A stretch of DNA of 59,347 bases from a virus, in IMG/VR virus record IMGVR_UViG_3300032288_004867, positions 1 through 59,347 of that record. The stretch is one strand, 5' to 3'. Positions 53,501-59,347 of this stretch are shown piece by piece; position 1 is the stretch's first letter; each line of letters opens with the position of its first letter. The notes under the pieces are model-generated. The model was not told the origin of the DNA and did not search any database. It saw nothing but the letters and a program-made list of their open reading frames with translations. The position numbers and the translations under genes are program-made.

Positions 53501-54264
53501 TTATTAGTAAATCCAGTTATTGTAATATTACTTAATTGGGTTCTACTTAATGTTAATGTACCAGCTGAGTATGTTCCACCAGTTATGTATATATCTGCTG
53601 GTAAATTTAAATAAGTAGCTGCTGAAAATGTATTTGCTGACAACCCATTTGTGAATTGAGTTGCTCCAGAAACTGTACCACCAGTAAAAGAATCAACTGG
53701 TAAATTTAAATAAGTAGTTGCTGAAAATGTGTTAGCAGTTAAACCATTTAAAAAGTTAGTGTTACCAACAACAGTACCACCAGTAAAAGAATCAACTGGT
53801 AAGTTTAAATAAGTTGTTGCTGAAATCACATTTGCATCTAAACCATTTGTAAATGATGTAGCACCATTAACAGTACCACCAGTAAAAGAATCAACTGGTA
53901 AGTTTAAATAAGTTGTTGCTGAAATCACATTTGCATCTAAACCATTTAAGAAATTAGTTGGCCCAGCAACAGTACCACCAGTAAAAGAATCAACTGGTAA
54001 ATTTAAATAAGTTGTTGCTGAAATTACATTTGCATCTAAACCATTTGTAAATGATGTAGCACCACTAACAGTACCACCAGTAAACTGTAAACCATCACTT
54101 TCTAAATTTATTATTGCACCATTAGGGTTTTTCTTTTCGAAAATACCACTAGATAAATCAACACCTAAAAAATATGTGTTAGTTGATGCTGATAATGAAT
54201 TAAAATTTTCACCAGTAACATATACTGTTGTTTTACCATTGTTTTGTTGAATAATTCTTCCCAT
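50545..54264 (-). CDS. Tail fibre with asparagine nonapeptide solenoid, 1239 residues
   Basis: The N-terminal fibre head (MGRIIQQNNGKTTVYVTGENF) is followed by five 33-residue modules (FTGGTVxGxTxFxNGLxANxxSATTYLNLP, about 60-225). A beta-rich middle (about 260-750) is not recognised. Then about 44 consecutive nonapeptides of pattern N-x-(I/L)-x-x-x-F-x-x run from about 755 to 1190, ending shortly before the C-terminus. The repeats alternate between FNN and FY(N/R) versions, giving an 18-residue period that suits one coil of a right-handed beta-helix with stacked Asn and Phe ladders. I do not recognise a named family for this repeat. No S74 domain. Adhesin or fibre role inferred. Own promoter and terminator. 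Confidence 0.72.
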   Translation of the reverse strand: MGRIIQQNNGKTTVYVTGENFNSLSASTNTYFLGVDLSSGIFEKKNPNGAIINLESDGLQFTGGTVSGATSFTNGLDANVISATTYLNLPVDSFTGGTVAGPTNFLNGLDANVISATTYLNLPVDSFTGGTVNGATSFTNGLDANVISATTYLNLPVDSFTGGTVVGNTNFLNGLTANTFSATTYLNLPVDSFTGGTVSGATQFTNGLSANTFSAATYLNLPADIYITGGTYSAGTLTLSRTQLSNITITGFTNNAITTTYSQLVSDILGSKLLAGSFYLISDYQTCYDQPDFDFDANEIVGSNTYKQGPVEPILVLAIDVNKISSEAYQPEYPNDRIQYDWTFSATEVTTNVAFGRITERIDEFNNRTSYDHRNILFKRYKTYFYNLNNPEPGKLDMSNGTVTGTNTLFTNFNINQVIYVIDPFNPNSGRNYKIISIADDLNMVVSGETYYNNTNLYFYSTSTQIIGSPTYVPYTHTQMQPPINLMVEASFGDFTFDGSVQSGDTYFGSGSNYFTNTYPGLFVMIADNVNIDRFELNGDLGADGNGSQNVYTYTVGSNNYTAFVKRVYNAGDPSINEIIIVNTDGSGIVQTIGSGTNSGLHKLENLAGVTQVSYLLTALDNGNTISDLDIDNIVNQYLLLSSGQTINNILTNLNTNYSNITGVLPSQSGPSPRLYYFNDVGTNFIGDGGNDMYDTGNYIVSPLYATEYKSFEFKSNNIVGDSYVEVPTFRFDFELDNFGEVISKNNYLGQVINNNNFLLPNTTFGSQSYNNTLNLYYNNSFADDFYNNTFVGELYSNVTKNGFYNNTIGDNFNNNKFNGEVWRNKFGVDFYDNEFGSDVQNNIINNGFNNNFASRDFYRNEILNGFNNNTIFHNFYGNIIDNGFNDNEIYNNFNSNKLGYNFNNNTLGDNLNIGNWSFYRNDIGYEFNNNTIGQEFYNNKIGNAFTNNQIVGYFYNNQILNGFDNNSLGNEIYGNKIGNAFNNNTVLNFFADNNILNYFGNNTIDNNFESNNIKNYFIFNTISDNFKNNNIGDYFGDAGSHGSGYGNTIIDNFYDNLIGNKFYSNTIELDFYRNDIGNEFFGNTLNNAGGSKFHNNVIGNRFNTNTTTDNFNGNVIGGGFNANNILGSFYSNEIGFGFNNNTTNTSFGSNVIYYYFNNNTIGINFENNIIKPYFNYNTIGSNFKRNNILTDNLSNTDFTSATIVYSSYDKTFFRRQDNTIRLSYYDSTDVLVIANITD
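50690..51960 (-). repeat. 27-nt repeat encoding the Asn/Phe nonapeptide solenoid
   Basis: About 44 in-frame 9-codon units. Each has Asn at position 1, Ile/Leu at 3 and Phe at 7, with two or three longer loops (for example GDAGSHGSGYG). Confidence 0.85.
53580..54090 (-). repeat. 99-nt tandem repeats, YLNLP fibre module
   Basis: Five units of 33 codons at 99-nt spacing (for example the CCAGTTG sites near 53694, 53793, 53892 and 53991). Related modules occur in the fibre genes at 24295 and 19597. Confidence 0.85.
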
Positions 54265-54283
54265 GTCTTAATTAATTTTATTA

Positions 54284-54290
54284 ATAAATA
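54284..54290 (-). promoter_or_regulatory. Putative late promoter core TATTTAT
   Basis: Minus-strand ATATATTTATTAATAAAA, 19 bases before the ATG at 54264. Confidence 0.5.
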
Positions 54291-54341
54291 TATTCTTATA
54301 TTAGATACAACATATTTTTTTTATTTTTTTTTTATAATTCT

Positions 54342-56048
54342 TTATGTTTCACAATAAACAACACAACCAGAACTAATATCACACCAGTTTAAATCACAGA
54401 TATTAAATTTAAATTCTGATATTTGACCAATAAAACTACCAGCAAAATTTTGCTCAATTAATAAACCTAAATCTTCAGTATCCTGACCATCAAACGTCAT
54501 ACTTTCCAATAAACCTTGAGAACCGCCACCAATACTAATATTGAATGGTACACCAACTTGCTTACCCTTATATTCATTAAGTCTTCTACCTATAAATTCG
54601 TCAACATTCTTAAACGTTGCTTTTAATTTGCAATCAACATAAATCATTATTTTACCTTTCCTACTTGGTAAACATTTTAATTCCTCATCAGTATAATAAT
54701 CATCAGATACATATCTAATTGTTATTTTCGTCCATTGGTCATTTTTAACCATACCACTTAATGAATATTGTTCTTCAACTGTAACACCCGTTGTGCCACC
54801 AGAACAATAATATTTTAATGCTCTATACCCTACACTACCGTCATCAGTTATTCTAAAACCTATCGCATTATCATAAACATCTAAATTTTTATCTAATTCT
54901 AATACTATTTCACTATCACCACTATATGAACATACAGTTTGTTTACCATATGATTCATCATCTTTAGGTTTACCACAACCACCACATCTACCTGAATTTG
55001 ATTTAGCTCTACCGTATATTAAAAATTGATTTCTAAAATCGGTTCGTTTTCTAACATAATCAGCAATAGTGATACTATCACCAGTAAAACTACATACGGT
55101 TTGTTTACCATACTCATCACTATCTAATGGTTTACCACAACCACCGCATCTATCACTAGTATTTTTAGCTCTACCATATATTAAAAATTGATTAGTTATT
55201 GTTTTAATGTCTAATAATGGTGGATTTAAAAATATATGATAACCAGTATCTGAATCGTATAACTGTATTTCAGTTTCCTTTGTTTCTGTACAAAATTTAG
55301 TTATGACATCTGAACAACCATCAGGTTGAGTACAATCAATTGTACAACCAGTATTATTACCATCAAATATATTCCAAAATTTATTTTCAGCCCTTGTACC
55401 CATATAAAAGAAAAACCCTTTATTATCTGGGTATAAATCATTTAATGTTGTCCCAGTTGTTCCAGAGCATGATTCTTCTTTCATTAACCAAAAATCCGCA
55501 ACCCAAGCTTTATTAGTTCTAGTTGGTAAGACTTGATATGTTGAACCATCAATTTTATAATAACCTTGATAAAAACCACCACAAAATCTAATAGTATTAC
55601 CCCATGGTTCTGGGTTATTAACTAATTCAATTGGATATATAAATTGTTGGGTTGAACCAGTAACTCTATGTAATTTTAATCTATAATCATTTGCTGGTAT
55701 TGTTAATGTTGTACCTGTTAATATATTAACCAGACCTTCATTTTTTGTATCACCTAATGCTTGATTATAAACTAATTCACCATTATCTAAACCAGTTAAC
55801 CCAAAGGTATCAAATGTGTAACCACTATTGGTTGCACCAGTCCATGTTCTTAATGAATAAATTTCATTTATTGATGTTAAATTGTTAAATGTTTTTGGGT
55901 TATTAAAATCAAACCAAGTTACAAAACAATCAATAGATTCCATATTTTGACTATGATGATAATCGACATCACCGTTTAGTAAATAAAAATCATAATATTC
56001 ACTATCACTAAGTCTTAAATCTAATTTTTTATTAATAAAATTTCCCAT
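54342..56048 (-). CDS. Cys-rich virion protein with LamG-like C-terminus
   Basis: 568 residues. The N-terminal ~250 residues are beta-rich (CFVTWFDFNNPKTF, VADFWLMKEESC). A ~53-residue unit starting NQFLIYGRAK and holding RCGGCGKP...YGKQTVC is present twice (about 285-338 and 339-385); each has a CxxC plus a third Cys and could bind zinc or form disulphides. The C-terminal half (NDQWTKITIRYVSDDYY, GKIMIYVDCKLKATF, NISIGGGSQG, QISEFKFNICD) has the strand pattern of a LamG/concanavalin-like sugar-binding domain. It begins 2 bases after the S74 fibre stop. A baseplate or fibre protein that binds a surface glycan is inferred. More than 20 cysteines, unusual for this region. Confidence 0.65.
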   Translation of the reverse strand: MGNFINKKLDLRLSDSEYYDFYLLNGDVDYHHSQNMESIDCFVTWFDFNNPKTFNNLTSINEIYSLRTWTGATNSGYTFDTFGLTGLDNGELVYNQALGDTKNEGLVNILTGTTLTIPANDYRLKLHRVTGSTQQFIYPIELVNNPEPWGNTIRFCGGFYQGYYKIDGSTYQVLPTRTNKAWVADFWLMKEESCSGTTGTTLNDLYPDNKGFFFYMGTRAENKFWNIFDGNNTGCTIDCTQPDGCSDVITKFCTETKETEIQLYDSDTGYHIFLNPPLLDIKTITNQFLIYGRAKNTSDRCGGCGKPLDSDEYGKQTVCSFTGDSITIADYVRKRTDFRNQFLIYGRAKSNSGRCGGCGKPKDDESYGKQTVCSYSGDSEIVLELDKNLDVYDNAIGFRITDDGSVGYRALKYYCSGGTTGVTVEEQYSLSGMVKNDQWTKITIRYVSDDYYTDEELKCLPSRKGKIMIYVDCKLKATFKNVDEFIGRRLNEYKGKQVGVPFNISIGGGSQGLLESMTFDGQDTEDLGLLIEQNFAGSFIGQISEFKFNICDLNWCDISSGCVVYCET

Positions 56049-56050
56049 TA

Positions 56051-58558
56051 TTAAAATGATTCAAGTGGAAACCTTCTCCAACCGTTATTACCCTTTATGT
56101 ATAAATAGTCTTCATCTCTAGTTATATCACCAACTTTACCATAATTATCTGAACTTGAAGTTGGTGTTCTTTCTGGTATTATTAAACTTAGTGGTGCAAT
56201 TGAATTATTTGTTATCCAACTACCTTCTGCATTTAATTTAAATTCAGCACTAACACCATTATCCAAACCATTTATAACTGATATACCACCACCAACTGAA
56301 GTTTGTTTATTTCCGTTATAATTAAGTTCAATGTTATTATCTTCAGCAACAACCGTTTGGGTTTCTAATATCAAACTGTTAGTTGTTGTTAATTCTTTAA
56401 TTGCTTCAACTAATAACGGAATAACCCCATCAATATGAATACCTTTATATTCACTATTTTTATTTGTGAAAACCAATAATGGTTCAACATTTTCAACTTG
56501 TTGTGCAATAAAACCTAATCTAATATTATCACCACCAGCACTTCTATCTTTCCATTGATAAGTAACACCTTGTAAATTTTTTATTTTAGTTAAAGCATTT
56601 GAAATAGGTTCAATATTTTCTTTTAATCTTTCATCAGATGTATTTGTTGTTAAAAATCCGTTGGCATCGATTCTAATATCATTAACAAATGCTGTGGCAC
56701 CAACAAGGTTAATATTTAAACTTTCAACATAAGTGTGATTTGCAGTGGTACCATTAAGATTATCACCCAAAACTATTGTTGAATTTGCTGTAGCTGTTGA
56801 ATTATTACCGTGAACAAATGAATAAATACCAATTGTTGCTGTTTGACTACCACCAGCATGTGAATAATTACCACTTGCAGTTGTATTAAGACCTTCAGCA
56901 TGTGAATAATTACCATTAGCTATTGTACCATACCCCTCAGCGTGTGATGCAGTACCACTAGCTAATGTTGCACCACCCTCAGCGTGTGAATAAGAACCAA
57001 TAGCTGATGTACTATTACCTTCAACATGTGAATAATCACCAATAGCTGTTGTATTAACACCTTCAGCATGTGACCCAGCACCAATTGCTTCAGTATTACC
57101 CCCCTCAGCATGTGACCCAGCACCAATTGCGGTTGTTTGATAACCCTCAGCATGTGAATAATTACCTCTTGCTGTTGTTAAATAACCTTCAGCATGTGAT
57201 GAACTACCACTAGCTATTGTTGATTGACCTTCAGCATGTGACATATCACCAAAAGATGTTGTTAAATAACCTTCAGCATGTGACGCATAACCACTAGCTG
57301 TTGTATTATTACCTTCAGCATGTGAATAAGGAGCAAGACCTGTTGTACTAATACCTTCAGCATGTGACGAATTACCAATTGCTTTAGTACTATCACCTTC
57401 AGCATGTGAATAATCACCAATAGCTGTTGTACTATTACCCTCAGTGTGTGATAATGCACCATTAGCTTTTGTATTAACCCCTTCAGCATGCGAGGCAAAA
57501 CCAATAGCTTTACTTAAATAACCTTCAACATGTGACATATCACCTTGTGCTGTTGTAAGAACACCTTCTGAGTGTGATGATTGACCAGATGCTATAGTAC
57601 CTTCATATAATGTAAAACCATCATAATAAAAACCACCTTCAGCATGTGAACCATTGCCAATAGTTATTGTACTTTTACCTTCAGAGTGTGAATAATTACC
57701 GCCAGCGGTTGTATCTCTACCTTCAGCATGTGATGAACTACCACTAGCTATTGTTTCTCTACCTTCAGCATGTGAACCATAATCACCACTAGCTGTTGTG
57801 TTATCACCTTCAGCATGTGATTGATTACCACTAGCTGTTGTAGAATAACCTTCAGCTAATGCGTAATTACCAGAAGCTAAATTTAACGAGCTTTCAGTTA
57901 CAATTGCATAAGTACCAGTTGATGCCGACCAAAATGTTGTGCCAGATGTAACAGCAGATACTGATTGCCAAGTTGCTTCACCTTCAAAATTAGAAGTTAA
58001 AACATAACCAGGTTGTGGATTATCACTTACTATTAATTTTTTTGTTCTTAATATTTCTGTATTATCAATCCATATTGTTCTACCTGTAAAATCTAAAGTA
58101 CCAGCACTAAATATGAAAAAATCAGTAGATACTGTACCGATATAATTACCAGGTGTTGGTTCTGTCATTGTTATTGGATAAAAGTTTTGGAATGAAACAC
58201 CAGAATATGTTAAATTAACAACATTACCATCAATTATTGTTGAACTACTTGGTGCAAATACAGCACCTATAAATTGAGAAACACCACTATTTGATGGTGT
58301 TAATGCTGAAATATATGGGTCAACTAATGAAACATTTGGAATACCCCAAGTAAATATTGTTGTTGCACTATTACCAGAATACGAACTAATAACACCAAAA
58401 TATTGGGATGTTTGTGCAGTTGTTGTTAAATCTGGCCCAGAAGTCAAACCACTAAATGGTACACCAAAAACAGTGGTACCAGACAATATAGTATTAGTTC
58501 TTTCCCTTTGTTTTATTTGTCTATTATCAGAATAATCTAATTTTGTTCTAAAAGCCAT
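56051..58558 (-). CDS. SHAEG tail fibre with S74 intramolecular chaperone, 835 residues
   Basis: The N-terminal fibre domain (about 1-230) is followed by about 24 SHAEG repeats (about 233-569). One has the insert GFYYDGFTLYEGTIASG also found in the gene at 15088. The cap is SFVHGNNST...IVLGDNLNGT. The peptidase S74 chaperone starts at S641-DERLKENI, with the Ser and the Lys five residues on. It continues through YQWKDRSAGGDNIRLGFIAQ and GVIPLLVEAIKEL. In this family the domain trimerises the fibre, then cuts itself off before the Ser. The domain is followed by ~105 extra residues ending DEDYLYIKGNNGWRRFPLESF, so cleavage would remove about 195 residues. First gene of this unit with a TATTTAT core 17 bases upstream. 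Confidence 0.85.
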   Translation of the reverse strand: MAFRTKLDYSDNRQIKQRERTNTILSGTTVFGVPFSGLTSGPDLTTTAQTSQYFGVISSYSGNSATTIFTWGIPNVSLVDPYISALTPSNSGVSQFIGAVFAPSSSTIIDGNVVNLTYSGVSFQNFYPITMTEPTPGNYIGTVSTDFFIFSAGTLDFTGRTIWIDNTEILRTKKLIVSDNPQPGYVLTSNFEGEATWQSVSAVTSGTTFWSASTGTYAIVTESSLNLASGNYALAEGYSTTASGNQSHAEGDNTTASGDYGSHAEGRETIASGSSSHAEGRDTTAGGNYSHSEGKSTITIGNGSHAEGGFYYDGFTLYEGTIASGQSSHSEGVLTTAQGDMSHVEGYLSKAIGFASHAEGVNTKANGALSHTEGNSTTAIGDYSHAEGDSTKAIGNSSHAEGISTTGLAPYSHAEGNNTTASGYASHAEGYLTTSFGDMSHAEGQSTIASGSSSHAEGYLTTARGNYSHAEGYQTTAIGAGSHAEGGNTEAIGAGSHAEGVNTTAIGDYSHVEGNSTSAIGSYSHAEGGATLASGTASHAEGYGTIANGNYSHAEGLNTTASGNYSHAGGSQTATIGIYSFVHGNNSTATANSTIVLGDNLNGTTANHTYVESLNINLVGATAFVNDIRIDANGFLTTNTSDERLKENIEPISNALTKIKNLQGVTYQWKDRSAGGDNIRLGFIAQQVENVEPLLVFTNKNSEYKGIHIDGVIPLLVEAIKELTTTNSLILETQTVVAEDNNIELNYNGNKQTSVGGGISVINGLDNGVSAEFKLNAEGSWITNNSIAPLSLIIPERTPTSSSDNYGKVGDITRDEDYLYIKGNNGWRRFPLESF
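56850..57860 (-). repeat. SHAEG-coding 42-nt repeat array
   Basis: About 24 in-frame units in the S74 fibre. The segment around 57580-57650 is nearly identical to 16660-16710 in the giant SHAEG gene. Confidence 0.85.
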
Positions 58559-58575
58559 AATATTTATGTTTTATT

Positions 58576-58582
58576 ATAAATA
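58576..58582 (-). promoter_or_regulatory. Putative late promoter core TATTTAT
   Basis: Minus-strand AATATTTATAATAAAAC, 17 bases before the ATG at 58558. Forms a divergent pair with the plus-strand core at 58599. Confidence 0.55.
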
Positions 58583-58598
58583 TTAAGATATTTGAATA

Positions 58599-58605
58599 TA
58601 TTTAT
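58599..58605 (+). promoter_or_regulatory. Putative late promoter core TATTTAT, plus strand
   Basis: ATATATTTATTATTAAAAT, 15 bases before the ATG at 58621. Confidence 0.55.
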
Positions 58606-58620
58606 TATTAAAATATATTT

Positions 58621-59091
58621 ATGAAATTTACTAAAGAATATTTTGAAAAACATAAACCAATCACCAATGAAATGAAATTGGATGAACTTATTGATATGAA
58701 TGGTTCAGCAATTGAAGGTGATTTTAACCCTAGTTATAAAGATATTCAAACTGGCCCTGTTGCTAAATCATTTAATGATAATTCAGATTATGTAAAAGGT
58801 TTACCAACTACTACAGATAAGATAGCAACTTATGCGCAACCTAGAAGTTGGTGGGCACTATATTATGGTTATGGTGGTACACCTTATAGTCATGGTAATA
58901 AACCAATATCTGAAGCTGAAATGAGTGAAGCGTTAGTTGATAAAAAAGAATCTAAAGATATTGTTGAAAAATCAAAAGATTTAGATTTGGAAGAAAAATT
59001 AAAAAGAATTGAAGATTTAGTTAACAAATCAGATTTATCAGCTAAGGATAAAGAAAAAATGTTAGATATTATTAAAGATTCTGAAAATTAA
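58621..59091 (+). CDS. Small protein, function unknown
   Basis: 156 residues. The N-terminal 95 residues are mixed and include the aromatic stretch SWWALYYGYGGTPYSHG. The last 55 residues are a Lys/Glu/Asp-rich helix or coiled coil. No signal peptide is visible. It has a late-type promoter-like core and is followed after 1 base by a second small Lys-rich gene. Charged small proteins beside virion genes can be head-assembly (scaffold- or prohead-core-like) proteins, but I see no motif to confirm this. Confidence 0.65.
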   Translation: MKFTKEYFEKHKPITNEMKLDELIDMNGSAIEGDFNPSYKDIQTGPVAKSFNDNSDYVKGLPTTTDKIATYAQPRSWWALYYGYGGTPYSHGNKPISEAEMSEALVDKKESKDIVEKSKDLDLEEKLKRIEDLVNKSDLSAKDKEKMLDIIKDSEN

Positions 59092-59092
59092 T

Positions 59093-59347
59093 ATGAATAT
59101 TAACGAAGAAAATAAAGACCTGGATAAAAAAGGTACATTTGTACCTGTGCCAGATGAATTTAAAAAATTCTTCAAAGGGGATAAATTAAGTTATACTAAT
59201 TTAACAACTAAAAAAGACAGATTAGAAAAAAATCAAAATATCACACCAGAAGAAAAAAAATTATTGGATTGGGTTAATAAAAAATTAAAATCAGAAATCC
59301 AAAAAGACCGAGGACCAAAAGCTGCAAGAATGCATATTGATGCTGAA
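59093..59347 (+). CDS. Small lysine-rich protein (partial)
   Basis: The frame from ATG at 59093 is open for 85 codons to the right window edge. It begins MNINEENKDLDKKGTFVPVP and continues Lys/Glu/Asp-rich with predicted helices (TPEEKKLLDWVNKKLKSEIQ). It starts 1 base after the previous stop, so translation is probably coupled. Not recognised. Confidence 0.6.
   Translation, partial: MNINEENKDLDKKGTFVPVPDEFKKFFKGDKLSYTNLTTKKDRLEKNQNITPEEKKLLDWVNKKLKSEIQKDRGPKAARMHIDAE

Noticed and set aside
13484-58558. Diversity-generating retroelement acting on the fibre genes
   Set aside because: No reverse transcriptase and no template/variable repeat pair with adenine-specific substitutions was seen; variation looks like recombination of repeats.

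Overview
The window reads as part of a large, AT-rich, contractile-tailed (T4-like) bacteriophage genome whose host is probably a member of the Bacteroidota. Phage evidence: a gp18-like tail sheath, a gp19-like tail tube, a tape-measure candidate, neck/tail-completion candidates, a family B DNA polymerase with T4-like motif order, and about 40 kb of tail-fibre or adhesin-like genes. Host evidence: starts lack Shine-Dalgarno sequences and sit behind A-rich leaders. The DNA polymerase and the SNF2-type helicase are each preceded by a TTG-N19/20-TATATTT(G/A) promoter, close to the Bacteroidota -33/-7 consensus. No integrase, tRNA, rRNA, CRISPR array or insertion sequence was recognised. The largest gene-free gap is about 245 bases (3344-3588, almost pure A/T); no gap exceeds 300 bases.

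Layout. 1-13139 (minus): tail core, in transcription order sheath, tube, two small genes, a T4 baseplate/chaperone-like pair with a possible frameshift, an unknown protein, the tape measure, and a baseplate-like protein ending in WD40 repeats that runs off the left edge. 13285-13434 (plus): a tiny ribbon-helix-helix-like gene. 13484-34862 (minus): five proteins made mostly of a 14-residue SHAEG repeat, three glycine-rich adhesin-like paralogues, a small virion-like protein, a 2155-residue multi-domain fibre, two further fibre proteins, and gp15-like and gp14-like candidates. 34989-38298 (plus): SNF2 helicase, glutaredoxin, gp13-like neck protein. 38330-41704 (minus): DNA polymerase. 41831-58558 (minus): a BppU-like protein, a TibC-like heptosyltransferase homologue, a small protein, a delta-60 beta-propeller, a 1479-residue SHAEG fibre, a fibre with an asparagine-rich nonapeptide solenoid, a Cys-rich LamG-like protein, and a SHAEG fibre with an S74 chaperone domain. 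58621-59347 (plus): two small acidic/lysine-rich proteins, the last cut by the window edge.

How it works together. Almost every virion transcription unit, on either strand, carries an oriented TATTTAT core followed by an A-rich stretch upstream of its first gene. I read this as the phage late promoter. DNA polymerase and helicase lack it and have host-like promoters instead, implying early/middle versus late expression.

The most unusual content is the adhesin arsenal. Eight proteins carry roughly 200 copies of the SHAEG repeat, which resembles the YadA head repeat of trimeric autotransporters. A homologue of the autotransporter-glycosylating TibC/AAH heptosyltransferases is encoded among them. 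This suggests, as an inference only, that the phage may glycosylate its own YadA-like fibres. Two different beta-propeller proteins, a perfect 42-bp palindrome inside a gene, and a nonapeptide Asn solenoid are further oddities.
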